A stretch of DNA of 64,000 nucleotides, taken from contig NZ_OY760916.1 of the NCBI RefSeq assembly GCF_963664075.1, positions 3,059,001 to 3,123,000 of the forward strand, in the 5' to 3' direction. Source of the stretch: an uncultured Desulfobulbus sp. Its GTDB lineage: Bacteria; Desulfobacterota; Desulfobulbia; Desulfobulbales; Desulfobulbaceae. Position 1 is the stretch's first letter, and the number at the start of each line of letters is the position of its first letter. The translations under genes and the position numbers were made by a program. Below the pieces are notes generated by a model. It was given only the letters and a program-made list of their open reading frames with translations. It did no database searches and had not been told where the DNA came from. This document shows positions 10,220 to 17,760 of the stretch, piece after piece.

Positions 10220-10870
10220 TCAAGATCCCCCCAATCCTACCTCTGCCAGAAGCCGCGGTGCTTTTGAAAAAGGAAGGCAACAGGGATGCTCGGCAAGCAC
10301 CTGCCAGCCTGCCAGACCTGCAACCCCGGCCAAGCTGGCCTCGTGGGCAAGCATAAGGATCACTCGGGTTTCAGGAGTCATCAGCGGCTGAATCAAGGGC
10401 AGAAAAGCAGTGGGGTCTGCGACCGCCCGGCTGGTGATATGGCTAAAACGCCCCTGCCACTGATCACCGTGGGATTCAATACGATCAAGCACCACTTCAA
10501 CATTACCAAGCCCCAGCGTGCGGATCACATGTCGTAAAAAGCTCACCCGTTTTTGCCGAGGCTCCACCAGGGTAAACAGGGTCTCTGGTAAGGCACTGGC
10601 AAGCACCAAGCCAGGGAAACCGGCTCCGGTGCCCACATCCAACAGGTGTGTCCCCGGTTGCGACAACAGAGGCAGCAGCGTCAACGAATCAAGAAAATGG
10701 TTCTCGATGATCTGAGCCTCGGGGGTCTCCCGGGCAATCAGGTTGACCCGCTGCCGCCACTTGCACAACTCCTGAAAGTAGGCAAAAAGTTGCCCGACAG
10801 CCGCGCTCTCCAGCTCAAGCCCAAGCGCGCGGGCACCATCTTGCAGCAGTTCTTGATTAGTTCTTGCCAA
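10220..10870 (-). CDS. rsmG: 16S rRNA (guanine-N7)-methyltransferase RsmG
   Basis: About 216 aa from the proposed start. The SAM-binding motif LLDVGTGAGFPGLVLA and the family blocks NLIARETPEAQIIENHFLDSL and FTLVEPRQKRVSFLRHV identify RsmG (GidB), which methylates G527 of 16S rRNA. The start is uncertain: the only in-frame ATG (10942) would translate 28 residues out of frame with hisD and has no ribosome-binding site. Similarity to the family begins around TNQELLQDGARALG, so a TTG at 10870 (or 10882) is preferred, overlapping the hisD stop by about 14 nt and implying translational coupling. Its partner mnmG is not in the window. Confidence 0.88.
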   Translation of the reverse strand: MARTNQELLQDGARALGLELESAAVGQLFAYFQELCKWRQRVNLIARETPEAQIIENHFLDSLTLLPLLSQPGTHLLDVGTGAGFPGLVLASALPETLFTLVEPRQKRVSFLRHVIRTLGLGNVEVVLDRIESHGDQWQGRFSHITSRAVADPTAFLPLIQPLMTPETRVILMLAHEASLAGVAGLAGWQVLAEHPCCLPFSKAPRLLAEVGLGGS

Positions 10871-12170
10871 GTCGAATCGCAACCGAGTTGCCGTGGGCGG
10901 TGAGGCCTTCCAGCTCAGCCAACAGCTGAATATGATCGCCATCGGCCTGGAGAGCCGCCTGGGAGTAAGAGATGATCGAACTCTTTTTCAAAAAGGTCTC
11001 AACCCCCAAAGCAGAAGAAATGCGCGCCGTTCCCATGGTCGGCAGGACATGGTTGGGACCTGCAACATAGTCTCCGGCTGCCTCTGGGGTCCAGGGGCCG
11101 AGGAAGATGGCACCGGCATGACGAATTTTCGGCAGCCACTGCCAGGGCTCGACAATCTGCAGCTCCAGATGCTCAATGGCAATCTCATTGGCCAGCTCAA
11201 TGGCCTGCTCCAGATCCTGGGCCAAAAGGATCAAACCGCGCTCCTGCAGGGAAGTACGGGCGATCTCCACTCGCGGCAATTTGGGGAGCTGCTCGGCAAG
11301 GGCGGCCTTGATGCCATCCACCAGTGCGGGGCTGGTGGTAATGACGATGGCCAGTGCCTGGGGATCATGCTCTGCCTGGGCCAGCATATCCGCAGCAACA
11401 AAGGCAGGATCAGCACTTGCATCGGCCACAATCAGGACCTCACTGGGGCCGGCTATCATATCAATCCGCACCCGGCCCATGACCTGGCGTTTTGCCTCGG
11501 CTACAAACTGATTGCCCGGCCCGACGATCACATCCACAGGCGCAATCGACTCGGTGCCGTAGGCAAGGGCAGCGATGGACCAGGCGGAGCCCACTTTGTA
11601 GACCTCATCAATGCCGATCTCGCGGGCGGCTGCCAAGAGCACCGGACTCACCTTGCCCTCGGGGTTGGGCGGGGTGACCATCACCCGTTTGGATACGCCG
11701 GCAATCTGGGCGGGGATACCGTTCATCAGGACAGAGGAAACCAATGGCGTGGAACCTTCCTTGCCGCCGGGGACGTAGAGACCGGCGCTGTCCACCGGCC
11801 GAACCAGGCGTCCGGTGATGGTGCCGTCATCGCGGGTCATCATCCAGGAATCTTCCAATTCACGCTCATGAAAACGACGGATGCGATCTGCAGCCAGCTT
11901 AAGGGTGGTCCGAAAGGCATCGTCCACTTCGGCTTCGGCCTGGTCAAATTCTGCCGGGCTGACCCGTAAATGCTCAAGGCTCATCTTGGGACAATCAAAG
12001 CGCTGGCAGTACTCCACCAGAGCCGCATCCCCATCTTTGCGGACTCGAGCAAGAATCTCTGTGACGGTTTTGCTGCAGGAGTCGTCAGATTCCTCGGCAA
12101 AACGATTACGCAGGCTCACGCGGCACTGCTCCCCTTCGGGGGTATTAATTGCTATTGTCTTTACATCCAT
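10857..12170 (-). CDS. hisD: Histidinol dehydrogenase
   Basis: 437 aa, standard length. Conserved blocks: SAGLYVPGGKEGSTPLVSSV, VDVIVGPGNQFVAEAKRQV, MIAGPSEVLIVAD and the zinc-ligand segment MLAQAEHDPQA (Gln/His ligands). It catalyses the last two NAD-dependent steps of histidine synthesis, L-histidinol to L-histidine. ATG 12170 is preceded by GAGG at about 9 nt. No other his gene is in the window, so it is separated from any his operon; it overlaps rsmG at its 3' end. The upstream 197-bp gap to mutL shows no hairpin of note and probably contains its promoter. Confidence 0.96.
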   Translation of the reverse strand: MDVKTIAINTPEGEQCRVSLRNRFAEESDDSCSKTVTEILARVRKDGDAALVEYCQRFDCPKMSLEHLRVSPAEFDQAEAEVDDAFRTTLKLAADRIRRFHERELEDSWMMTRDDGTITGRLVRPVDSAGLYVPGGKEGSTPLVSSVLMNGIPAQIAGVSKRVMVTPPNPEGKVSPVLLAAAREIGIDEVYKVGSAWSIAALAYGTESIAPVDVIVGPGNQFVAEAKRQVMGRVRIDMIAGPSEVLIVADASADPAFVAADMLAQAEHDPQALAIVITTSPALVDGIKAALAEQLPKLPRVEIARTSLQERGLILLAQDLEQAIELANEIAIEHLELQIVEPWQWLPKIRHAGAIFLGPWTPEAAGDYVAGPNHVLPTMGTARISSALGVETFLKKSSIISYSQAALQADGDHIQLLAELEGLTAHGNSVAIRLGKN

Positions 12171-12367
12171 CGTTCAATCTACCTCTATAACGAACAAACA
12201 CCGAAAATCGGTTTGAAAAAGCAGTTTTTTTATCACGAAAACAGGGGTGGTGTCAATCTACCTTCGGGAAAATCCGGGAAAAAGCTCGAAAAGAGCAAAA
12301 GAATTCCAGCTTCACAGACTAGGCTCGATTTCCTCTGGAAGGGACGGTGGCATTTTTCCAGCGCCGC

Positions 12368-14269
12368 TTATCCGCCATGACGATGAAACCAGCGTTCCAC
12401 CTCCTGGGTGGTAAAGGATTTAATGACCGGACGACCGTGGGGGCAATGGGAAAAAACCGTGCTGGCCTCCATCTCGGCTAGAAGCGTCAACATCTCCTTG
12501 GGTTGAAGCCGATTCCCGGCTTTAATGGCAGCTTTACAGGCCATGGAGGCCAGGAGGTCATCCACCACCTGCGGAAGAGGACGCCCCGCCTCTTCCCGGC
12601 GTAGGCCGCGCAATCCGTCGAGTACCTCAGCAAGAAGGATTTTGGGATCTTCCTGGCGAATCAGCGCAGGCACGGCCTTGATCACATAGGTGCTTTCACC
12701 AAAAAACTCAGCCTGAATCCCCAGGCTGGCCACCCTCTCCCCATGGATTTCCATGGTATCCATCTGGGCGGGCGTGAGCTCAACCGTGACGGGGAACAAC
12801 AGGCTCTGTTGGGGAATCCGCGCCGCCTGGTAGCCGGTAAGCAGTTGTGAATAAAGAATGCGTTCATGGGCGGCGTGCTGGTCTATGACAATCAACTCTC
12901 CATCCTTTTCACAGAGCAGGTAGAGCTGAAAGAGTTGACCGATGAGTTGCAGGCCTGCAAAAACAGGTTCCTCCAAAGGTTCCGGGTGGGGCTGCATGGG
13001 TGAATCGACGAAAGCCACCTCCTGTACCTGTTTGGGCTCTTGCGCATTCGCCGGTGGTTCATCTTCGGAGCTTACCTCAGGCATGAGTGGCCTGTTTTGG
13101 GGTTCAGCCGTTCTCAGAGCGGGGGTACGCTGGCTGGAAAACAGGGGTGAGGCAACCGGCGCCTGCGGCCTGCTATTCTCAGGCGTAAAAGAGGGAACAG
13201 AGACTTTAGGGAGCACACTGGAAGAGGCCGCGTTGATGGGGCCCGCACTAAAGAGCGAGGAGCGCAACCCTTCCTGATGGGCCGTAAGAGCTCTTTGCAC
13301 GGCAGCCACAATAAAGCGGTGCACAGTCTCGCTGTTACGGAATCTGATCTCCCGCTTTGACGGGTGCACATTCACATCCACCTGATCTGGCCCGATGGTG
13401 AGCAGCAGCCCACCTGCCGCCTGATACCCTTTCATCAAGAACCCCTGCATTCCCTCGCTGACCGCGTGGCGGATCATTCCATCCTGAACCGGTCGATCAT
13501 TGACGAGAATACGCAACCGGGCAGAGGAGGCAGGTGCAGTCTCCGGGAGAAGGAGGTAACCTTCCAGGATAATCTCCTCAGCGCCTTCTGCAGATCGTGA
13601 TTCAAGAGGCAGCAGTTTCCCTTGGTACTTGAAGACCTCACGTACCCGTCGCTCCAGGTCTGCACCAGGTTGGTACTCCAGGCTCACTCTCCCTTCATTG
13701 TGGAGGGTAAAGCCCACATGAGGATGGGCCAAGGCCTGATTTTTAAGAACCTCTTCGATATGGTGCATTTCGGTCCGGGCGGATTTGAGAAATTTTTTGC
13801 GCGCCGGCATATTGCCAAAGAGATGGCGGATCTCGATCACCGTGCCCCGACTGCAGCCGTGTTCATGCACGGCTTGAAGATTACCGTAACGGATTTCCGC
13901 TCGGGTCCCCAAATCCTGCTGGGCAGTTCTCGAGGCAATGGTCATCCAGGATACCGAACCAATACTGGGGATGGCCTCGCCTCGAAAGCCAAGGGTGGAA
14001 ATGGCGGCCAGTTGCGACTCGTTCTGAATTTTCGAGGTGGCATGCCGCTCCAAGGAAAGCAGGACGTCATCACCATCCATGCCTTCTCCGTTATCGGTGA
14101 TGCGAAGCAGACGGGAGCCACTGCCTTCAACGTAGACATCAATGCGATCGGCACCGGCATCCAGGCTGTTTTCAACGAGCTCCTTCACCACCGATGCGGG
14201 ACGTTCCACCACCTCGCCGGCAGCGATCTGGTTAGCCAGTTGTTCGGAAAGAATACGTATTCGAGACAA
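12368..14269 (-). CDS. mutL: DNA mismatch repair protein MutL
   Basis: 633 aa. The GHKL ATPase half is complete: VVKELVENSLDAGA (motif I), ITDNGEGMDG (II), RHATSKI and STLGFRGEAIPSI (III). After a Pro/Ser/Glu-rich linker (about residues 335-430) comes the C-terminal dimerisation/endonuclease domain with DQHAAHERILYSQL, ACKAAIKAGNRL and HCPHGRPV. The endonuclease metal motif DQHAX2EX4E is changed in its last position (Ser replaces Glu), while the ACK and CPHGRP motifs are kept. The start codon appears to be TTG at 14269 (MSRIRIL), with only a weak ribosome-binding site. It is divergent from the plus-strand PBP gene 120 bp away. Confidence 0.95.
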   Translation of the reverse strand: MSRIRILSEQLANQIAAGEVVERPASVVKELVENSLDAGADRIDVYVEGSGSRLLRITDNGEGMDGDDVLLSLERHATSKIQNESQLAAISTLGFRGEAIPSIGSVSWMTIASRTAQQDLGTRAEIRYGNLQAVHEHGCSRGTVIEIRHLFGNMPARKKFLKSARTEMHHIEEVLKNQALAHPHVGFTLHNEGRVSLEYQPGADLERRVREVFKYQGKLLPLESRSAEGAEEIILEGYLLLPETAPASSARLRILVNDRPVQDGMIRHAVSEGMQGFLMKGYQAAGGLLLTIGPDQVDVNVHPSKREIRFRNSETVHRFIVAAVQRALTAHQEGLRSSLFSAGPINAASSSVLPKVSVPSFTPENSRPQAPVASPLFSSQRTPALRTAEPQNRPLMPEVSSEDEPPANAQEPKQVQEVAFVDSPMQPHPEPLEEPVFAGLQLIGQLFQLYLLCEKDGELIVIDQHAAHERILYSQLLTGYQAARIPQQSLLFPVTVELTPAQMDTMEIHGERVASLGIQAEFFGESTYVIKAVPALIRQEDPKILLAEVLDGLRGLRREEAGRPLPQVVDDLLASMACKAAIKAGNRLQPKEMLTLLAEMEASTVFSHCPHGRPVIKSFTTQEVERWFHRHGG

Positions 14270-14389
14270 GATCAGATAAAGAGGTTGGGGTTTAGCGGTG
14301 CTGAAACAAACAATTCATGGTAACAAGAAACCCGAGAAGCTTCTTATTCAGCAACCCTACAGCGTCTTTAACCACTTGTCCACCATCGC

Positions 14390-16222
14390 ATGAATCCATC
14401 CGGGCAATCAGCCAAGTCTCCTTCCAAAGAAAGCAAGGTGCTTAATCAGCATCACCTGACCAAATTACTTTTGGCAGTCGCTGGAACACTGACCCTGTGC
14501 ATTGGAATCGCCCTCACCTGGTTTTCCGACTTGCCAGATATCCGTTCTATCAACGATTATCACCCTCGAGTCGCAACCATTATTTTGGACCGAACCTACA
14601 AACCCATTAGTGCCATAGGGCGGGAATTTCGCCTACTCATCCCCTTTGAAGAGATGCCCTCCCTCCTTCCCAAAGCTTTTGTTGCAGCTGAAGACAGCCG
14701 GTTCTGGGAGCATGATGGCCTTGATCTCTGGTCGATCGCCCGGGCTGCATTGAACAATATGCGTTCGGGCCGCCGTAGCCAGGGGGGCTCAACCATTACC
14801 CAGCAGGTCACCCGCGCCCTGCTGCTGACCCGGGAAAAAAGTTATACCCGCAAACTGGCCGAGGCAATTCTTTCCCACAGACTTGAGCGCATGCTCACCA
14901 AAGAGGAAATCCTCACCATTTACCTCAATGAAATCTATCTAGGAGAAGGAGCCTACGGGGTTGAAGCAGCAGCGCGAACCTACTTTGGGAAACACACCCG
15001 TGATTTAAGCTTAGGTGAAATTGCTCTGCTTGCCGGTCTTCCCCAGTCTCCTTCCAACTACTCGCCCATACGCCACCCCAAAGCAGCCCGAGCCAGGCAA
15101 CGCTACGTACTGAACCGTATGGCTGAGGATGGGATCGTCTCTGACGCCAGCGCTCGCCTGGCCTATGAGCAGGGACTCCAGCTTGCAGGTAACTGGCGCA
15201 AGGCCACCAATGGGTATTTTGGCCTTTATGTACGACAGCTCTTACGGGAGCAATACACGGAAAGTGATCTCTTTCAAAAGGGACTCAGCGTCGCCACCAC
15301 CGTCGATTCCCGGCTGCAGGAAATTGCGGCCAAGGCCGTGCAGGCGGGGGCGACCCGCATTGGCATGCGCCACCTGGACACCCCGCCTCCCCAGGGAGCA
15401 TTGGTAGCCATTAACTCGCACAGTGGCCATATCCTCGCCATGATTGGCGGGGCTGATTTCACCGAAAATCAATTCAACCGAACGGTCAAAGCCAACCGCC
15501 AACCCGGTTCTGCTTTTAAACCGGTGGTCTATGCTGCCGCCCTGGAAAAGGGAGTGGATCCGACCACCCGTTATAACGATGCCCCCATTACCTTAAAAAG
15601 CGGAGGTAAACGTCCTTGGCGCCCTCATAACTTTATGAATAAATACCGGGGCCCCATGCCTCTGGGCGAGGCACTCGTGCGCTCGAGCAATGTGGTCGCC
15701 GTACGCCTTCTCCAGCAGATCGGGGTGGATAGCGCTGCCCACATGGCAAAAAATCTGGGAATCACGGCGCCACTGGCAGGCAACTTGACTTTGGCTCTGG
15801 GGGCATCACCGGTCTCGCTCTTGGAGTTAACCTCCGCCTACACCTGCTTTGCCAACCAGGGGATCTATCCGCCACCGGTGGCCATCACCCGCGTCCGCGA
15901 ACAGGACGGAACCATCAAAATCTGGCCACGCAAACCTGCTCACCGGGTTGTTTCCACCAATACTGCAGCCTGGATGCAGGAAGCCATGCGCCAGGTCGTC
16001 GAACGGGGCACCGGAAAAAATGCCGCCGGAATCCCCGGTGCCACCGGCAAAACCGGAACGACCGATAACAATATAGATGCCTGGTTTGTTGGCTCTGCAA
16101 GGGGAGTGACTGCCGGTGTCTGGTTTGGGCACGACCGAGATACCACGCTCGGCAAAGGGGAGACCGGCGGTAAGGCTGCGGCTCCTGCCTGGAAACATTT
16201 CATGCAACTTCTTTCAAACTAA
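14390..16222 (+). CDS. Class A penicillin-binding protein (PBP1A-like)
   Basis: 610 aa. One N-terminal membrane anchor (about residues 25-45), then a glycosyltransferase family 51 domain with EDSRFWEHDGLD (catalytic Glu), GGSTITQQVTRALLL and EIYLGEGAYGVEAAARTYF. The transpeptidase domain has the active-site Ser in GSAFKPVVY (about 370), SSNVV (about 432) and KTGTT (about 553). It polymerises and cross-links peptidoglycan in the periplasm. It is short for class A PBPs and ends soon after the KTG region without an extra domain. It is divergent from mutL and precedes two small genes by short gaps (10 and 5 nt), suggesting one transcript. Confidence 0.92.
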   Translation: MNPSGQSAKSPSKESKVLNQHHLTKLLLAVAGTLTLCIGIALTWFSDLPDIRSINDYHPRVATIILDRTYKPISAIGREFRLLIPFEEMPSLLPKAFVAAEDSRFWEHDGLDLWSIARAALNNMRSGRRSQGGSTITQQVTRALLLTREKSYTRKLAEAILSHRLERMLTKEEILTIYLNEIYLGEGAYGVEAAARTYFGKHTRDLSLGEIALLAGLPQSPSNYSPIRHPKAARARQRYVLNRMAEDGIVSDASARLAYEQGLQLAGNWRKATNGYFGLYVRQLLREQYTESDLFQKGLSVATTVDSRLQEIAAKAVQAGATRIGMRHLDTPPPQGALVAINSHSGHILAMIGGADFTENQFNRTVKANRQPGSAFKPVVYAAALEKGVDPTTRYNDAPITLKSGGKRPWRPHNFMNKYRGPMPLGEALVRSSNVVAVRLLQQIGVDSAAHMAKNLGITAPLAGNLTLALGASPVSLLELTSAYTCFANQGIYPPPVAITRVREQDGTIKIWPRKPAHRVVSTNTAAWMQEAMRQVVERGTGKNAAGIPGATGKTGTTDNNIDAWFVGSARGVTAGVWFGHDRDTTLGKGETGGKAAAPAWKHFMQLLSN

Positions 16223-16232
16223 GCGACACCCT

Positions 16233-16769
16233 ATGCTTATACATCAACAACTCCAGTGCTGGTACAGTGGCACCCCAAAAGAAAAGCTCGGGCATGCATT
16301 TGCACTTCACACACTGCTCCAAGACAATCCGCCCATTGAGGGGGTACTGGAAGAGGCACTCGCTAGCTTACAACACAGTTGCGAGCAGCTCAGCCAGCAG
16401 ATGACGCACATGCACATGGGGGCACTCTGTTCCGCCTGCGCCTCGCAAGCGAACGGGGGTTGTTGCAGTGCTTATATGGCTGACAACACCGATAGTATCC
16501 AGATACTCATTAACCTACTCTTAGGCAGAAACATAGTGCTCCGAGAACCTACCGACAGCGAGTGCTGTTTCCTAGGCCCCCAAGGCTGTCTCTTTATGGC
16601 GAAGCCCATTTTTTGCCTCAATTACAACTGTACCCACATCGTGCATCGCGCAGCCCCCCTGGACTTGCACCAACTTGAACAGCGGGCGGCAAAAGTATTG
16701 GGGCAGCAAACCACCATTGAAACCTGGATTCTTGATCATCTACGTCCCCTTTTCTTAGAGATGCCGTAA
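16233..16769 (+). CDS. Cysteine-cluster protein, YkgJ-like
   Basis: 178 aa, rich in Cys: CSACASQANGGCC near residue 68, then ECCFLGPQGC, FCLNY and NC further on. This spacing resembles the YkgJ family of putative Zn/Fe-binding cysteine-cluster proteins, whose biochemical role is not established. ATG 16233 (MLIHQQ) starts 10 nt after the PBP stop; a longer upstream frame only overlaps the PBP gene. No signal peptide or membrane segment, so cytoplasmic. It sits between a PBP and ogt with tight spacing, which points to co-transcription rather than to a known shared pathway. Confidence 0.7.
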   Translation: MLIHQQLQCWYSGTPKEKLGHAFALHTLLQDNPPIEGVLEEALASLQHSCEQLSQQMTHMHMGALCSACASQANGGCCSAYMADNTDSIQILINLLLGRNIVLREPTDSECCFLGPQGCLFMAKPIFCLNYNCTHIVHRAAPLDLHQLEQRAAKVLGQQTTIETWILDHLRPLFLEMP

Positions 16770-16774
16770 GAGCC

Positions 16775-17269
16775 ATGCAGGTCTTTACCTCCCTCCCCAC
16801 ACCTCTTGGAACCTTCACCCTGGCAGGAGACACGGACACCATCAGTGCGATCCTTTTACCTACAAGCAGCAAAATGACTGGCCTTGCACCAGAATGTGAA
16901 ATTCCCCCCGGCAGCCATCCCCTGCTGACTGAGGCTGAACAACAGCTCTGTGCCTACCTCGCAGGCAAATTATACGACTTTGACCTACCTCTCGCCCCTT
17001 CCGGAACTGCGTTTCAACAACAAGTCTGGCAGGAGCTGCTCACGATCCCCTATGGGCAGACACGTACCTATGGTGAGCTTGCCAGACACCTTGGAAGCGT
17101 GGGCAAGGCCCGAGCAGTCGGGGGAGCGGCGCATGTCAATCCCATAGCGATAGTCATCCCCTGTCATCGACTTATTGGCGCAGGTGGCAAACTCACCGGA
17201 TTTGGTGGTGGTTTGCCGATGAAACAAACTCTTCTTGACCTGGAACGGGAGAATAGTCTGCGGTTTTAA
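16775..17269 (+). CDS. ogt: Methylated-DNA--protein-cysteine S-methyltransferase
   Basis: 164 aa. The acceptor Cys is in IVIPCHRLIGAGG (PCHR motif), preceded by the recognition-helix region TYGELARHLG and followed by LTGFGGGLPMKQTLLDLE, all typical of Ogt/MGMT. It removes O6-alkyl groups from guanine by transferring them irreversibly to its own Cys. The N-terminal domain is short, as in Ogt, with no Ada-type Cys zinc domain. It begins 5 nt after the cysteine-cluster gene. Confidence 0.95.
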   Translation: MQVFTSLPTPLGTFTLAGDTDTISAILLPTSSKMTGLAPECEIPPGSHPLLTEAEQQLCAYLAGKLYDFDLPLAPSGTAFQQQVWQELLTIPYGQTRTYGELARHLGSVGKARAVGGAAHVNPIAIVIPCHRLIGAGGKLTGFGGGLPMKQTLLDLERENSLRF

Positions 17270-17362
17270 GAAGCCCGCCTCTTGAAAGGAGTAAATTCCT
17301 CGCGAATTTTTCTCACAAATAGGCTAGATAGAGAAAAAAACGTATCCAGGAGGTAGTGCCAC

Positions 17363-17635
17363 ATGGTCGACATTATTATTGGCTCTATTGAGCCTCTCAG
17401 CCCGCAACCACAACCAAAAGTCCCGGAGGGTATTCCGGTTGAAGCTGAATTACTGCACATTCGAGAACCACGGCAACGCGTGATAGGCCCTGCGGGTGAA
17501 GAACGAAGGCGTCAACCTCGACAGGATCCGCAACGGGGGCGAGTATTAACCCTGCTCATTCCCGATGCCACTTCTCTGCCCAAAGATCTTGATGGCAAGA
17601 AGTACAAGGTCATGCTTCGCTTTATGAAAAAATAG
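17363..17635 (+). CDS. Small hypothetical protein, Pro/Arg-rich
   Basis: 90 aa. It has a very good ribosome-binding site (CCAGGAGGT, about 17348-17356) ahead of ATG 17363, and is followed within 60 nt by a strong terminator, so it is likely a real gene. Residues 10-25 are Pro-rich (LSPQPQPKVPEG), 35-60 are Arg-rich (EERRRQPRQDPQRGR), and the C-terminal 30 residues (LTLLIPDATSLPKDLDG, then KKYKVMLRFMKK) look like a small beta-structured module. No membrane segment or known motif. It is separated from ogt by 93 nt and may have its own promoter. Function unknown. Confidence 0.6.
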   Translation: MVDIIIGSIEPLSPQPQPKVPEGIPVEAELLHIREPRQRVIGPAGEERRRQPRQDPQRGRVLTLLIPDATSLPKDLDGKKYKVMLRFMKK

Positions 17636-17692
17636 CATGCATCAATTACTGCATAAAGCCTGGCAGTTCGTTCCTTGTCCCCCCAAACAATA

Positions 17693-17727
17693 AAAGCCTT
17701 CGGCGTCTCATACGCCGAAGGCTTTTT
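17693..17727. terminator. Bidirectional intrinsic terminator
   Basis: A perfect 14-bp stem (AAAGCCTTCGGCGT at 17693-17706, ACGCCGAAGGCTTT at 17712-17725) with a 5-nt loop, T-run on the right and A-run on the left. It serves the plus-strand small gene and the convergent lapD gene. Confidence 0.92.
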
Positions 17728-17760
17728 CCCTTCTTGCAACCGCTCTTCGCTGCTGAGCAA

